A DNA stretch of 43,798 bases from Cycloclasticus sp. (GCA_012959695.1 DUCS01000005.1:1-43798), one strand, 5' to 3'. Positions 1-9,808 are shown, numbered from the stretch's first letter. The notes: generated by a model from the letters alone, not told the origin. A program made the numbers and translations.

Positions 1-109
1 CTTTTGCAGCATTAATTGCTTCTTTTACAGACCGTGCGGGTTTTCCTTCCGGAACAGGGACCCCAAATTCAGCAAAAACTTGCTTTGCTTGATATTCATG
101 TAAATTCAT
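1..109 (-). CDS. sucC: Succinyl-CoA synthetase beta subunit, N-terminal fragment
   Basis: The minus strand encodes a protein beginning [20 protein letters not shown], the conserved start of SucC, the ADP-forming succinyl-CoA ligase beta subunit of the TCA cycle. Only the first 36 codons are present; the gene runs off the left edge. The ATG at 109-107 is preceded by AAGGAAG at the expected Shine-Dalgarno distance. The segment seen belongs to the start of the ATP-grasp domain. The sucD partner would lie outside the window. The fragment matches the family start closely, so identity is confident despite its shortness. Confidence 0.93.
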   Translation of the reverse strand, partial: MNLHEYQAKQVFAEFGVPVPEGKPARSVKEAINAAK

Positions 110-132
110 TTTTCTTCCTTTCGTTATTAAAC

Positions 133-162
133 AATAAACTTAATATCATTATTCTATGTCAA
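133..162 (-). promoter_or_regulatory. Candidate sigma-70 promoter for sucC
   Basis: The minus strand has a perfect -35 TTGACA (162-157), an 18-bp spacer and a weaker -10 TTTATT (138-133). Transcription would start near 126, giving a leader of about 17 nt that contains the sucC Shine-Dalgarno. The -10 matches only four of six consensus bases, so the assignment is moderate. Confidence 0.4.
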
Positions 163-200
163 TTTTCTAATAAAACTAGCCAAACAACTATAATAAATAA

Positions 201-504
201 ATGCTTGCACCTCAAACACCTGAAAACTTTGTTAAAACCTGCCCATTTGGCAGAAGAAGGAACAGCCATTAAACATCTTCTCAAAGCACACACATTGGAC
301 AAAAAGTACTTACAACCATTATTTGAGGTCTTTGATATTCACATCAACAACAAGAACTATAAAAAGGCTTCCCTTATACTCGAGCAGCTAAAAAAAGCCA
401 ACAAAACAGCTCCAATAACGCGTTATAAAGAAATAATATCTATAGAAATGAAACTTCAGATATCAAGCAAAAAGGATCAAGGGGTCATATTGAAGCTCCC
501 CTAA
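201..504 (+). pseudogene. Possible decayed short gene, helical or TPR-like
   Basis: A stop-free plus frame (TTG at 229 to TAA at 504, about 91 codons) encodes a lysine- and leucine-rich, helix-prone peptide. One segment, YLQPLFEVFDIHINNKNYKK followed by ASLILEQLKK, has the look of a tetratricopeptide-type helix pair. It has no good start codon or Shine-Dalgarno in its own frame. An ATG at 201 lies in another frame and stops at 272. A frameshifted or truncated remnant of a small protein is one reading; a chance open frame in AT-rich intergenic DNA is the other. I do not recognise a family. Confidence 0.2.
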
Positions 505-561
505 CGCTTAAGCAAGTTAGTCCTTTCATCAATTTTGGGGCTTTTCGCTTGGCATGTTTGG

Positions 562-604
562 GCTTCGTACCTCGTGCGAAGCTCTACCTCCTGCGTCCGT
601 GCAG
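562..604. repeat. Pair of hairpins, possible REP-like element
   Basis: The stretch between the possible remnant and the nadA stop holds a 9-bp hairpin (562-570 with 574-582, one G-U pair, 3-nt loop). A smaller hairpin, CTGC/GCAG, follows at 591-604. The segment is richer in GC than the AT-rich DNA at 110-500. There is no long T run on either side, so it does not look like an ordinary terminator. A short interspersed palindromic repeat or a processed 3' end of the nadA transcript are both possible. Confidence 0.35.
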
Positions 605-624
605 TCGCCAGCTCCAACCTACTA

Positions 625-1719
625 CTAGATTGACAGCATGCTGTTTAATGCCTTTTTAGCCATTAGTTTGTCGTCTTGGTTTACTTCTATTGAGTTAACC
701 ACGTTGCCGTCTACAAGGTTTTCTAGCACCCACGCTAAGTGCTGCGGGTCGGTTCTGAACATGGTGGAGCACATTGCTACCGTTGGCGACATGAAATGAA
801 CATGTTTGCCTTGATCTTTTACTTCTTCGTTTAAGCGATTAACCAAATTAAGCTCGGTGGCCACAAGCCAGCGCGTATTTGGTTTTGCATCACGCACTGT
901 TTTAAGGATCATTTCTGTTGAGCCTACAAAATCAGCCTTCTCACACACCCCAAAATTAGCTTCTGGGTGAGCAATAACAATCGTCTCAGGGTGCTGTTTT
1001 TTAAAGTCGTCTATTTGCTCAGCCTGAAACATTTGATGAACAGAGCAAAAACCTTTCCATAGAATCATCTTGGCGTTTTGTATTTGCGCTTTTGTTGAGC
1101 CACCTAAGGGTTGATTGAAATCCCAAACCACCATGTCTTCTAGTGGTATACCCATACGATAACCCGTATTTCTACCTAGGTGCTCATCAGGAAAGAACAG
1201 AATTTTTTCACGTTTTTCAAAACACCAATCTAATACTTGTTGGGCGTTTGATGAGGTACACACAATACCTTCATGCTCGCCGCAAAATGCTTTTAAGTCC
1301 GCTGCAGAATTAATATACGTAACTGGCGTAACTTGTTCATCGGCATTGATGACTGAGTTTAACTCTTTCCAGCTGCGCTCTACGTTTTTACGGTTCGCCA
1401 TATCAGCCATAGAGCAACCTGCTGCAAGGTCAGGCAAAATCGTCACTTGATCTGGTCGCGATAAAATATCGGACACTTCCGCCATAAAATGCACGCCGCA
1501 AAACACAATGTATTTGGCGCTTGAGTTTGCCGCATAGTTTGACAATTTTAACGAATCACCACTCACATCCGCGTGTTTAAACACTTCATTACGCTGATAG
1601 TGGTGCCCTAAAACAACACAACTATCGCCAAGCGTTGCTTTCGCCGCTTGGATGCGCTGATCGCACTCTTCATCACTTAATAATGAATAATCTTGAATGG
1701 CGCGTGCTAATGAAGACAT
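625..1719 (-). CDS. nadA: Quinolinate synthase A
   Basis: NadA condenses iminoaspartate with dihydroxyacetone phosphate to quinolinate in NAD synthesis, using a [4Fe-4S] cluster. Family motifs are visible: VVLGHHYQRNEV near the start, VFCGVHFMAEV, VCTSSNAQQVL, the EANFGVCEKADFVGST segment and MCSTMFRTDP near the end, which together supply the cluster cysteines. The ATG at 1719 lies 4 nt after the aspS stop and has AAGG in range. An upstream TTG at 1743 would overlap aspS and is less likely. The chosen start gives 364 aa. Last gene of the apparent fmdB-aspS-nadA operon. Confidence 0.95.
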   Translation of the reverse strand: MSSLARAIQDYSLLSDEECDQRIQAAKATLGDSCVVLGHHYQRNEVFKHADVSGDSLKLSNYAANSSAKYIVFCGVHFMAEVSDILSRPDQVTILPDLAAGCSMADMANRKNVERSWKELNSVINADEQVTPVTYINSAADLKAFCGEHEGIVCTSSNAQQVLDWCFEKREKILFFPDEHLGRNTGYRMGIPLEDMVVWDFNQPLGGSTKAQIQNAKMILWKGFCSVHQMFQAEQIDDFKKQHPETIVIAHPEANFGVCEKADFVGSTEMILKTVRDAKPNTRWLVATELNLVNRLNEEVKDQGKHVHFMSPTVAMCSTMFRTDPQHLAWVLENLVDGNVVNSIEVNQDDKLMAKKALNSMLSI

Positions 1720-1723
1720 AGTA

Positions 1724-3517
1724 CTAACCTTGTGTTTCTTCAACCACGGGCGGTTTTCTTAAACGAATACCCAGTTCTTTTAACTGCGCATCGCTAACCA
1801 TTGCAGGCGCTGATGTTAACGGACACGCCGCTGTTTGCGTTTTAGGGAATGCCATCACGTCACGAATGGTAGAAGCGCCCGCCATTAACATGACCAACCT
1901 ATCTAAACCAAACGCCATGCCACCGTGTGGCGGGCAACCGTATTTCAACGCATCTAGCAAGAAGCCAAACTTTTCTTGTGATTCTTCACGTTCCATACCC
2001 AACAAATCAAACACAGTTTGTTGCATATCGGTTTTATGTATACGAATAGAGCCACCACCTACTTCTGTGCCGTTAAGCACTAAGTCGTAGGCTCTTGACA
2101 AAGCCTTGCCTGTGTTCGCCTTCAACTCTTCAGCATCGCACGATGATGCGGTAAACGGATGATGAATGGCGTTCCAACGGCTTGTTTTTTCATCCCAATC
2201 GAACATAGGGAAGTCAATAACCCAAACTGGTTTCCAATCGCCTTCTAACAAACTTTGGTCTTTACCTATTTTATCGCGTAACGCGCCAATGGCTTCGTTA
2301 ACGATTTTTGTTTTATCTGCGCCAAAGAAAACGATATCACCTGTTTGCGCACCCGTACGCTGCATGATGCTTTCAACCACGTCATCCGGTAAGAATTTCA
2401 AGATCGGCGACTGCAAGCCATCGATGCCTGCTGCACGGTCATTCACCTTTATATACGCCAAACCTTTTGCGCCATAAATGCTGACATACTTTGTATAGCC
2501 ATCTATGTCTTTACGGCTTAACGAGCTTGCGCCCGGCACCCTTAATGCGGCCACACGGCCGTCTTCACTGTTGGCTGGGCCGGAGAATACTTTAAACTCA
2601 ACGCCTGCCATTAAATCACCCACATCGGTTAAGACCAGTGGATTACGTAAGTCTGGCCGATCGGTACCGTACAAATGCATCGCTTTTTGATACGTAATTT
2701 GCGGGAATTGGTCAGGTAGTTGAACATCAATTACCTCGTTAAATAAGCGACGAATCATGCCTTCCATTAAACCCATAATTTGAGTTTCATCTAAAAACGA
2801 TGTTTCAATGTCTAATTGAGTGAATTCTGGCTGACGGTCTGCGCGCAAATCTTCATCTCTAAAACAACGAACCACTTGGTAGTAACGATCCATACCAGCA
2901 ATCATCAATAACTGTTTAAACAGTTGGGGGGATTGAGGCAAGGCAAAGAAGCTGTTTTCGTGCGTTCTGCTTGGCACTAGGTAGTCGCGCGCGCCTTCTG
3001 GCGTTGCTTTGGTTAAGATTGGCGTTTCAATTTCATAAAAGCCTTCATCTTCTAAAAAGCGGCGCAAATTCAAGGTTACATCACGACGTAAGCGAATTTT
3101 TGCTAGCATCTCTGGACGACGCAAATCAATATAACGGTAACGTAAGCGTATTTCTTCGCTCACTTCAACGTCACCATCCACTTGAATCGGTGGCGTTTCT
3201 GACTCATTCAGTACGTCTAGGTCAAGGCCCAATAATTCAATTTGACCTGTCTTCATTTTTGGGTTGACTGTTCCATCTGGGCGCGCACGTACACGGCCAC
3301 GTAGTTTCAACACGTACTCACCACGAACGGTTTCAGCCAGCGCAAATGAATCTGCACGGTCGGGATCAAAGACAACTTGCACAATCCCTTCACGGTCACG
3401 CAGGTCAATAAAAATAACGCCGCCGTGGTCGCGTCGTCTATGCACCCAACCGCAAATTTCTACTTCTTCTCCTAGGTGAGTTTCGTTAATATCACCGCAA
3501 TAATGACTACGCATCAT
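1724..3517 (-). CDS. aspS: Aspartyl-tRNA synthetase
   Basis: This 597-aa class II aminoacyl-tRNA synthetase charges tRNA-Asp. It begins MRSHYCG, followed by the OB-fold anticodon-binding region ([17 protein letters not shown]). The catalytic core carries the bacterial class II motifs, including [29 protein letters not shown] and, near the C-terminus, [13 protein letters not shown] bacterial GAD insertion lies between the catalytic blocks. An AAGGA sits 7 nt before the ATG at 3517; a second Met follows directly. Whether it also charges tRNA-Asn cannot be read here. Its place beside an fmdB-like gene is common in proteobacteria. Confidence 0.97.
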   Translation of the reverse strand: MMRSHYCGDINETHLGEEVEICGWVHRRRDHGGVIFIDLRDREGIVQVVFDPDRADSFALAETVRGEYVLKLRGRVRARPDGTVNPKMKTGQIELLGLDLDVLNESETPPIQVDGDVEVSEEIRLRYRYIDLRRPEMLAKIRLRRDVTLNLRRFLEDEGFYEIETPILTKATPEGARDYLVPSRTHENSFFALPQSPQLFKQLLMIAGMDRYYQVVRCFRDEDLRADRQPEFTQLDIETSFLDETQIMGLMEGMIRRLFNEVIDVQLPDQFPQITYQKAMHLYGTDRPDLRNPLVLTDVGDLMAGVEFKVFSGPANSEDGRVAALRVPGASSLSRKDIDGYTKYVSIYGAKGLAYIKVNDRAAGIDGLQSPILKFLPDDVVESIMQRTGAQTGDIVFFGADKTKIVNEAIGALRDKIGKDQSLLEGDWKPVWVIDFPMFDWDEKTSRWNAIHHPFTASSCDAEELKANTGKALSRAYDLVLNGTEVGGGSIRIHKTDMQQTVFDLLGMEREESQEKFGFLLDALKYGCPPHGGMAFGLDRLVMLMAGASTIRDVMAFPKTQTAACPLTSAPAMVSDAQLKELGIRLRKPPVVEETQG

Positions 3518-3555
3518 GTTTTATTCCTTACTTTTTAAATTATATCCAATAGCCC

Positions 3556-3810
3556 TTATTTGCTATCGCTAGATGTTTTCTTGTCGTTCGATTGTTTAGA
3601 CGAGCTTTCGGCTAAGTTTTTCTTTTTGCCACTTTTAAAATCCGTTTCGTACCAACCGTTTCCTTTTAAACGGAAGCCCGCTGCGGAGATCTTCTTCGTT
3701 AATTCATCTTTACCGCACTCGGGGCACATTGTTAGTGGCTCATCGCTAATTTTTCGCAACGCTTCGCACTGGTGCTCGCACGCACCGCATTGGTATTCAT
3801 AAATAGGCAT
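3556..3810 (-). CDS. FmdB-family zinc-ribbon protein
   Basis: A small 84-aa protein starting MPIYEYQCGACEH. It carries two cysteine pairs (CGAC and CPEC) forming the FmdB/CxxC zinc ribbon, followed by a conserved GWYETDFK segment and a hydrophilic Ser/Lys-rich tail. Members are often annotated as putative regulators, but their function is not established. The gene lies 38 nt upstream of aspS on the same strand and probably starts this operon. Its upstream region is shared with the divergent pyrC. Confidence 0.88.
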   Translation of the reverse strand: MPIYEYQCGACEHQCEALRKISDEPLTMCPECGKDELTKKISAAGFRLKGNGWYETDFKSGKKKNLAESSSKQSNDKKTSSDSK

Positions 3811-3966
3811 GTTTTATTTCGCTCCAAATACTCACTCGACACTTACACCAACATAATAGCCAAGCTCAACTGAACGGGCTATTTTCGACGATTTACAGGG
3901 TGTATAGCAAGCAATGCATGTAAAATAAGCTCAAGTTTATATAGCTCACCCTAGCAATTCACGCCT

Positions 3967-5001
3967 ATGACAACTCAATTAACGATTATAAAACCCGACG
4001 ATTGGCATTTGCACTTGCGCGATGGCGAGGCACTTAGCACAACGGTTGCGTTTACGGCCAAGCAATTTCAACGCGCTATTGTGATGCCTAACTTGGCGCA
4101 ACCTATTATTAATGCCGAGCTAGCCATGGCTTATAAGCAGCGGATTTTAGACGCTAGGCCAACAGACAGCGCCTTTCAACCGTTGATGACGTTATATTTA
4201 ACCGACAATACTACCGCTGATGACATCAAACAAGCTAGCGAAAGCAACGATATTGTTGCCGCAAAGCTGTACCCAGCAGGCGCCACCACAAACTCGTCTA
4301 ACGGCGTTACCGACATTGATAAATTAGCCCCCGTTTTCACTGCAATGCAAAAACACGGTTTGCTTTTATTGGTTCACGCAGAAGTAACCGACAACAGTGT
4401 TGATATTTTTGACCGTGAGCAAGTTTTTATAGATAAACACTTAAATACTATAAGGCGTGATTTTCCCGAGCTTAAAATCGTCTTGGAGCACGCGACGACA
4501 AAACAAGCTATTGCGTTTGTTGAAGCAAACGACAACACCGCCGCTACGTTAACGCCGCAACACCTTTTATTTAATCGTAATGATTTATTGGCCGGCGGCA
4601 TTCGACCTCATAACTATTGCTTACCCATTTTAAAGCGTGAAACACACCGCCTTGCATTGGTAAAAGCCGCCATTAGCGGCAATCGAAAATTCTTTTTAGG
4701 CACCGACAGCGCCCCACACACAAGCCATGCTAAAGAGGCCAGTTGCGGTTGCGCCGGCTGTTTTACCGCACACGCCGCCATTGAGCTTTACACCGAAGTA
4801 TTTGAAAAAGAAAATGCGCTAGATAAGCTAGAAGGTTTCAGTAGTTTTTACGGGCCTGATTTTTACAACTTACCTAGAAATAAATCAAAAATAACACTGA
4901 TTAAAGAGGCTTGGAAAGCCCCGCCAAACTATTCATTTGGTGACCATACTCTCACGCCATTTAGGCAAGAAACCTCTCTGAACTGGTCTATTAGCCAATA
5001 A
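3967..5001 (+). CDS. pyrC: Dihydroorotase
   Basis: PyrC cyclises carbamoyl aspartate to dihydroorotate in pyrimidine synthesis. The 344-aa protein has the class II (E. coli-like) signature: the metal-binding HLHLRD near residue 17, a lysine in AAKLYPAG that is carboxylated in the family, the histidines in LLVHAEVTD and LEHATT, and the GTDSAPH aspartate near the C-terminus. There is no clear Shine-Dalgarno before the ATG. The gene stands alone, divergent from fmdB, and ends in a strong hairpin terminator. Confidence 0.96.
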   Translation: MTTQLTIIKPDDWHLHLRDGEALSTTVAFTAKQFQRAIVMPNLAQPIINAELAMAYKQRILDARPTDSAFQPLMTLYLTDNTTADDIKQASESNDIVAAKLYPAGATTNSSNGVTDIDKLAPVFTAMQKHGLLLLVHAEVTDNSVDIFDREQVFIDKHLNTIRRDFPELKIVLEHATTKQAIAFVEANDNTAATLTPQHLLFNRNDLLAGGIRPHNYCLPILKRETHRLALVKAAISGNRKFFLGTDSAPHTSHAKEASCGCAGCFTAHAAIELYTEVFEKENALDKLEGFSSFYGPDFYNLPRNKSKITLIKEAWKAPPNYSFGDHTLTPFRQETSLNWSISQ

Positions 5002-5054
5002 CTTGCAGCCAAAAACCGACTAGGATTTCACGGCAGTTAAATGAAGCCGACAAT

Positions 5055-5080
5055 AAAAAGCCCCTTTAACGGGGCTTTTT
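5055..5080. terminator. Bidirectional terminator between pyrC and mlaA
   Basis: A perfect 10-bp stem (AAAAAGCCCC with GGGGCTTTTT) around a 6-nt loop has five T residues on either strand. It lies between the convergent 3' ends of pyrC and mlaA and could serve both. Confidence 0.88.
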
Positions 5081-5089
5081 CAATTTGAC

Positions 5090-5824
5090 TTATTCGTCAT
5101 CAAATATATCGCCGTCATCCATTGGCGGGTTACCGTCATAAATTAGGTATTCGCGACGCTGAAAATACGCACTGCGGTGAAAATCGTAGGCATCTAACGA
5201 GGCTTGATCAGCAATCTTTTTAGTCGAAATAAGGCCTGCTCGTGTATCCACTATTTTTAACCCTATCGTTGCCCACATTGCATCAGAGTCATGAAGCTGT
5301 TGAATAGGGTCAACAAAACTATCACCCACTAAACCGACCGTGTCGCGCAAGGTACTCGAACCTAAAATTGGTAAAACGATATATGGCCCTGTTCCTACGC
5401 CATAAGCGCCCAGTGTTTGACCAAAATCTTCATTGTGCTTGGGCATACCCATGTCTGTTGCCATATCCACAAAACCTAATAAACCAATCGTCGTATTAAC
5501 GACAACACGGCCGCCATCAGATAAGGCTTGATTAAACTTAAGCTGAAGTATGTCGTTAACAACCACTACCACATCATCCAAGTTACTGAAGAAATTGGTA
5601 ACGCCGTTATCAATCGCGGCTGGTGTCACGTATTGGTAACCTTTAACGACCGGCTCAAGCACGTATTCATCGGCTGTTTCGTTAAAGCTAAAGACACCTC
5701 TGTTCACATACTCCAACGGGTCGTTTTCTGCTTGCGATGTTAATGACGCACAGCCTGACAGTATAGCTGTTGAAGCAATCACGACACACGCACACCCTTT
5801 TTTTAAATAATCCATTAAACCCAT
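5090..5824 (-). CDS. mlaA: MlaA (VacJ) family outer-membrane lipoprotein
   Basis: MlaA removes misplaced phospholipids from the outer leaflet of the outer membrane and passes them to the Mla pathway. The protein has a signal peptide ending in the lipobox LSGC, then the family opening DPLEYVNRGVFSFNE and the core RVVVNTTIGLLGFVDMA and EDFGQTLGAYGVGTGPYIVLP. The ATG at 5824 has GGAG about 9 nt upstream and is preferred to a TTG at 5839; it gives 244 aa. An acidic tail closes the protein. No mlaBCDEF genes are in the window. Confidence 0.93.
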   Translation of the reverse strand: MGLMDYLKKGCACVVIASTAILSGCASLTSQAENDPLEYVNRGVFSFNETADEYVLEPVVKGYQYVTPAAIDNGVTNFFSNLDDVVVVVNDILQLKFNQALSDGGRVVVNTTIGLLGFVDMATDMGMPKHNEDFGQTLGAYGVGTGPYIVLPILGSSTLRDTVGLVGDSFVDPIQQLHDSDAMWATIGLKIVDTRAGLISTKKIADQASLDAYDFHRSAYFQRREYLIYDGNPPMDDGDIFDDE

Positions 5825-5925
5825 CGACACTATCTCCAAAATTTTTAAGTAACTTTATTAAGCTGTTTGATATTCAATTGTTTTATTATAGCTGAATATT
5901 ATTAAATTGTTAGTCCATCGAAACC

Positions 5926-6552
5926 ATGTCTGAAAACAAAACACACCTCATGTCCCAACGCTTTCGCAGCTATTTACCGGTGGTCGTTGATATTGAAACG
6001 GCTGGTTTTAATGCTTCAACAGATGCGTTACTCGAGATGGCGGTGGTTATTCCTGCGATGGATGATGATGGAAAGCTCTTTATTCAATCTTCACATCGCG
6101 AGCACGTCAACCCATTTGAGGGCGCAAACCTTGAACCCGCCGCATTGAAGTTTAACGGCATTGATCCCTATCACCCTTTTCGCTTAGCCATTGACGAAAA
6201 AGAGGCGCTACAAAAACTGTTTGCGCCGGTTAGAGAGGCGGTAAAAGCGCAAAACTGCACCCGCGCCATTTTGGTTGGCCACAACCCTGCTTTTGATATT
6301 GGTTTTATGAACGCAGCGGTGGAACGGACTAAATTCAAGCGCAATCCTTTTCACCCGTTCAGCACCTTCGACACCGCCACATTAGGCGGCCTAGCTTACG
6401 GGCAAACTGTATTGGCTAAAGCTGCTAAAGCGGCGGGTATAGAATGGGATAACGAGCAAGCCCACTCAGCGCTTTATGACGCTGAGCAAACTGCCATTTT
6501 ATTTTGTAAAATAGTGAACCAGTGGGACGCGTTTACTCAGCAAGCTCAGTAG
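5926..6552 (+). CDS. rnt: Ribonuclease T
   Basis: RNase T is a 3'-5' DEDDh exonuclease that trims the 3' ends of tRNA, 5S and 23S rRNA. The 208-aa protein shows the three exonuclease motifs: [10 protein letters not shown] (Exo I, D and E), [15 protein letters not shown] (Exo II) and [11 protein letters not shown] (Exo III with catalytic His and Asp). The length matches the family. A second Met eight codons later is an alternative start. Its 3' end overlaps the convergent grxD by 20 bp. Confidence 0.95.
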   Translation: MSENKTHLMSQRFRSYLPVVVDIETAGFNASTDALLEMAVVIPAMDDDGKLFIQSSHREHVNPFEGANLEPAALKFNGIDPYHPFRLAIDEKEALQKLFAPVREAVKAQNCTRAILVGHNPAFDIGFMNAAVERTKFKRNPFHPFSTFDTATLGGLAYGQTVLAKAAKAAGIEWDNEQAHSALYDAEQTAILFCKIVNQWDAFTQQAQ

Positions 6553-6862
6553 ATTTAACACCATCAAGTAGCGTTTTCAATTCACCGTTTTCAAACATTT
6601 CAATCAGTATATCAGCGCCGCCCACTAGCTCTGCGTTGATATACAACTGAGGAAACGTGGGCCAGTTTGAATAGACTTTCAAACCTTCTCTTATTTCGTC
6701 GTCGTCAAAAATATTCACATAGGCGAACTCGGTTTCGCACGCTTGCAGTATTTGAACTACTTTGCTTGAAAAACCACACTGAGGGAAATACGGCGTGCCT
6801 TTCATATACAACAAAATTTGGTGACCGTTTAGTTGCTCTTCAATTCTTTCATTAATGCTCAT
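6533..6862 (-). CDS. grxD: Monothiol glutaredoxin, Grx4 type
   Basis: A 109-aa CGFS-type glutaredoxin that carries or transfers [2Fe-2S] clusters. It shows the lysine of MKGTP, the active-site CGFS near residue 30, the WPTFPQLYI cis-proline segment and the GGADI glutathione-binding motif. The length is typical. It converges on rnt with a 20-bp 3' overlap, so the two mRNAs would be complementary at their ends. Confidence 0.95.
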   Translation of the reverse strand: MSINERIEEQLNGHQILLYMKGTPYFPQCGFSSKVVQILQACETEFAYVNIFDDDEIREGLKVYSNWPTFPQLYINAELVGGADILIEMFENGELKTLLDGVKSTELAE

Positions 6863-6906
6863 TTTTACCTTTCGTCAGAGTATTGTTTGCGCACATTATA
6901 CGCTGT

Positions 6907-8445
6907 TTACTCGCCGTCGAGCCCATAACCGCCACCACCCGGCGTTTTTATTGTAAGTCGATCCCCAACGTCGACAGCAAGACTGACTTTTGCCTGCAGC
7001 TTTTCCCCGTTTAAAAAGTTCTCGCCTGCCGCTGCATCCGCGCCGCCGTTCAAACCCCAAGGCTGATAATCTCTGCGCTCGGTTAACAACGTCAGTTGCG
7101 CTGCTTGTAAAAACACCATTTCTCTAAGCAAACCATCCCCGCCTTGTTGCTTGCCTGTGCCACCAGAACCTCGCCTGACTTGATAACGGCTAACCCGCAA
7201 CGGGTAATGCATCTCCAGTGATTCAATGGGCGTATTTAAGGTGTTCGTCATGTGCGTCTGCACGGCGGATAGCCCTGCATACTGCGCACCTGCACCCATA
7301 CCGCCACCAATGGTCTCATAATAATTCCAAGAACCTTCCGATGTTCGTGCACCCATTGCGACATTGTTCATGCTTCCGTGACTTGCCGCGGTTATTCTCG
7401 CGGGCAACGCTTTGGCTAACGCGCCCATCACTACATCAACTAACCGCGTACTCGTCTCTACATTACCCGCCGCCACTGCGGCTGGCTTAATTGCATTCAC
7501 TAAGGAGCCATGCGGCGCTTTGATGTCAATACGTCGATAAACACCAAAACACGCGGGCGTATTAGCTGGCAACAAACACCTGAACACGTAATAAACCACC
7601 GCTGCAACCACCGATAAGGGGCAATTGATATTGCCGCTCACTTGATTCGCCGTACCCTTGAAATCCGCGACGACCGTGCCACGCTGCACTGCTAAATTCA
7701 CTTTGATGGGTATGTTTTCAGCGCCTAAGCCATCACCATCCATCCAATCTAAAAAATCATACTCCCCGTCTGGAATGCTCGTTAATAGTTGCTGCATTAA
7801 GCGATCACCGTACGCATTCAAGTGCACCAACGCCGCATTATACTGCTGCGCATCCATCTCCTTAACAATCGATGATAACCGCTGCGACCCTCGTTGGTTG
7901 GCGCTCATTTGCGCATTAAAATCTCCTGTCGATTCAATGGTATTTTGCAAGACACGCATAATCTCATCAAATTCAACTGAAGTTTTACCCTCGCGCATGA
8001 TTTTAACCGGCGAAATAATGATGCCTTCTTGCTCAAGGTTTGTGGCTAACGGCATGGAGCCCGGCGTATCCGAACCGATATCGGCATGGTGCGCACGGTT
8101 GGCAACAAAACCAATTAATTTCTCATCGGCGTGCACTGGGCAAACCAAGGTCACATCCGGTAAGTGCGTGCCGCCCAAATAAGGGTCATTAAACGCCACC
8201 ATGTCACCTGGCTGCCAATCAAACTGATCGACAATGTCTTGCATGGCATACGCCATACTACCTAAATGTACAGGAATATGTGCCGCCTGGGCGCAAAGCT
8301 GCCCTTGCGTATCAAACACCGCGCATGAAAAATCTAGCCGGTCTTTTATATTAGGCGAGAAGGCGGCGCGTTGTAATACCGCGCCCATTTCATCGCACAC
8401 TGACTCGATTCGGCTGGAAAAAACACTTAACTCAATGGCGTCCAT
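6907..8445 (-). CDS. Hydantoinase B / oxoprolinase family protein, orphan
   Basis: The 512-aa protein belongs to the HyuB family, the second subunit or domain of ATP-dependent hydantoinases, 5-oxoprolinases and acetone-carboxylase-like enzymes. Typical motifs are present: SPNIKDRLDFSCAVFD near the N-terminus, FNDPYLGGTHLPDV, NRAHHADIG and a Gly-rich C-terminus ending PGGGGYG. Family members normally pair with an ATP-binding HyuA, but the neighbours here are grxD and the divergent argD. The substrate cannot be told. The ATG at 8445 is used; the upstream region is shared with argD. Confidence 0.85.
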   Translation of the reverse strand: MDAIELSVFSSRIESVCDEMGAVLQRAAFSPNIKDRLDFSCAVFDTQGQLCAQAAHIPVHLGSMAYAMQDIVDQFDWQPGDMVAFNDPYLGGTHLPDVTLVCPVHADEKLIGFVANRAHHADIGSDTPGSMPLATNLEQEGIIISPVKIMREGKTSVEFDEIMRVLQNTIESTGDFNAQMSANQRGSQRLSSIVKEMDAQQYNAALVHLNAYGDRLMQQLLTSIPDGEYDFLDWMDGDGLGAENIPIKVNLAVQRGTVVADFKGTANQVSGNINCPLSVVAAVVYYVFRCLLPANTPACFGVYRRIDIKAPHGSLVNAIKPAAVAAGNVETSTRLVDVVMGALAKALPARITAASHGSMNNVAMGARTSEGSWNYYETIGGGMGAGAQYAGLSAVQTHMTNTLNTPIESLEMHYPLRVSRYQVRRGSGGTGKQQGGDGLLREMVFLQAAQLTLLTERRDYQPWGLNGGADAAAGENFLNGEKLQAKVSLAVDVGDRLTIKTPGGGGYGLDGE

Positions 8446-8455
8446 ATCGTATTAG

Positions 8456-8484
8456 TTGCTGATTTTGATTAGTAGAATTATAAT
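8456..8484 (+). promoter_or_regulatory. Sigma-70 promoter upstream of argD
   Basis: TTGCTG (8456-8461), a 17-bp spacer and a perfect -10 TATAAT (8479-8484). Transcription would start near 8491, about 125 nt before the argD ATG. It lies in the 170-bp gap between the divergent hyuB-like gene and argD and probably drives the arg/ilv block. Confidence 0.6.
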
Positions 8485-8500
8485 GATACTTCAACACAAC

Positions 8501-8531
8501 AGGCAGTCTTATTAGGCTGCCTTCGTTTTTT
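8501..8531 (+). terminator. Terminator-like hairpin in the argD leader
   Basis: A 6-bp stem (AGGCAG 8501-8506 with CTGCCT 8517-8522) with a 10-nt loop is followed by TCG and six T residues. It lies about 10 nt after the predicted start site and about 85 nt before argD. It could attenuate the arg operon or belong to a very short transcript. I found no leader peptide before it, since there is no room. The stem is short, so confidence is modest. Confidence 0.4.
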
Positions 8532-8615
8532 GTACCATTAATGTAAATGAGGCGAATACGTTTGCCCGCATTCACGCCAAGATTTGCCCAACAAAGGCAA
8601 ACAACAGAGATTATT

Positions 8616-9782
8616 ATGAAACAACATATCATGCCAACGTATGCTTCCTTACCCGTTCGCTTTATTAAAGGCGAAGGCGCTTGGCTATGGGATGATAAGG
8701 GCGAAAAATACCTCGACGCATTATCGGGTATTGCTGTTTGCGGCTTAGGTCATGCTCACCCTGAAATTGCAGACGCCATCAGTAAACAAGCCAATACATT
8801 GCTGCACACATCAAATTTATACGCCATTGATAATCAAGAGCAACTGGCTAACACCTTGTGCGAGTTAACTGGCATGAACGATGTGTTTTTTGGCAATTCT
8901 GGCGCCGAAGCAAATGAAGCAGCGATAAAAATTGCTCGCCGCTTTGCACACAGTAAAAATATTGAAAATCCCGTCATTGTGACGATGAACAACAGCTTTC
9001 ATGGGCGAACATTAGCGACACTTACCGCTACCGGCAATCCAAAAGTGAAAGAAGGCTTCGCACCTTTACCTGAAGGCTTTTGCCATATACCTTATAACGA
9101 CATCCCTGCGTTGGAGACGTTGGCAAGCCGAGAAAACACAATTGTTGCGGTGATGGTTGAGCCGATTCAAGGCGAAAGCGGCATTCGCATTCCCGATGCT
9201 GACTATTTAAACAAATTGCGCGAACTCTGCGACCAGAACGATTGGCTATTAATATTGGATGAAATTCAAACCGGTATTGGCCGTACCGGCAGCTTTTTAG
9301 CTAGCCAACAAAACAACATCAAGGCCGATGTGGTGACACTCGCCAAAGCACTTGGCAATGGCGTACCTATTGGCGCGTGCTTAACGGCCGGTAAAGCAAC
9401 CGGCTTGTTAACAGCCGGCTCTCATGGTTCCACATTTGGCGGCAATCCATTGGCTTGCGCTGCCGCACTCACGGTCATCAACATTATCCAACGCGATCAT
9501 TTAGCCGACAGGGCAATTGAGCTTGGCGAACGTATACGCGCATCGTTTCAACATGCCTTAAGCGGCTGTAAACATGTTGTTGAAATCAGGCAAAAGGGAT
9601 TGATGATTGGCATCGAACTGACAACCCCTTGCACCGAACTTGCCAGCAAGGCCTTAGAGCAACACCTACTAATTAACGTTGCCGGTGGAAATACCGTGCG
9701 CCTCCTACCACCACTGACCATTAGCAATAAAGAAGCGGATAAAATAACCCAGCTGGTTAGCGACTTAATTATTGCCCACTAA
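8616..9782 (+). CDS. argD: Acetylornithine aminotransferase
   Basis: ArgD is a class III PLP aminotransferase of arginine synthesis that can also serve lysine synthesis. Seen are the substrate-domain opening [11 protein letters not shown], the PLP-phosphate binding [13 protein letters not shown], the [10 protein letters not shown] segment, [15 protein letters not shown] and the catalytic lysine in [13 protein letters not shown]. The ATG at 8616 starts at the usual place and gives 388 aa. An in-frame ATG at 8547 would add 23 residues not expected in the family. It begins the plus-strand block argD-argF-SH3-ilvD-argE, with only 26 nt to argF. Confidence 0.95.
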   Translation: MKQHIMPTYASLPVRFIKGEGAWLWDDKGEKYLDALSGIAVCGLGHAHPEIADAISKQANTLLHTSNLYAIDNQEQLANTLCELTGMNDVFFGNSGAEANEAAIKIARRFAHSKNIENPVIVTMNNSFHGRTLATLTATGNPKVKEGFAPLPEGFCHIPYNDIPALETLASRENTIVAVMVEPIQGESGIRIPDADYLNKLRELCDQNDWLLILDEIQTGIGRTGSFLASQQNNIKADVVTLAKALGNGVPIGACLTAGKATGLLTAGSHGSTFGGNPLACAAALTVINIIQRDHLADRAIELGERIRASFQHALSGCKHVVEIRQKGLMIGIELTTPCTELASKALEQHLLINVAGGNTVRLLPPLTISNKEADKITQLVSDLIIAH

Positions 9783-9808
9783 CCCATTCTTTCTGTACAG
9801 TAGCCACA

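Noticed and set aside
16-504. A 162-codon open frame on the plus strand from the left edge
   Set aside because: Its first 95 bases are the complement of the sucC start, and its ATG has no ribosome site. Only the later part is kept, as a weak remnant candidate.
1719-1743. Upstream TTG start for nadA
   Set aside because: It would overlap the aspS stop, while the ATG at 1719 has a ribosome site and fits the family start.
1866-3479. Several open frames on the plus strand across aspS
   Set aside because: They lie wholly within a confident minus-strand synthetase gene and have no family features or ribosome sites.
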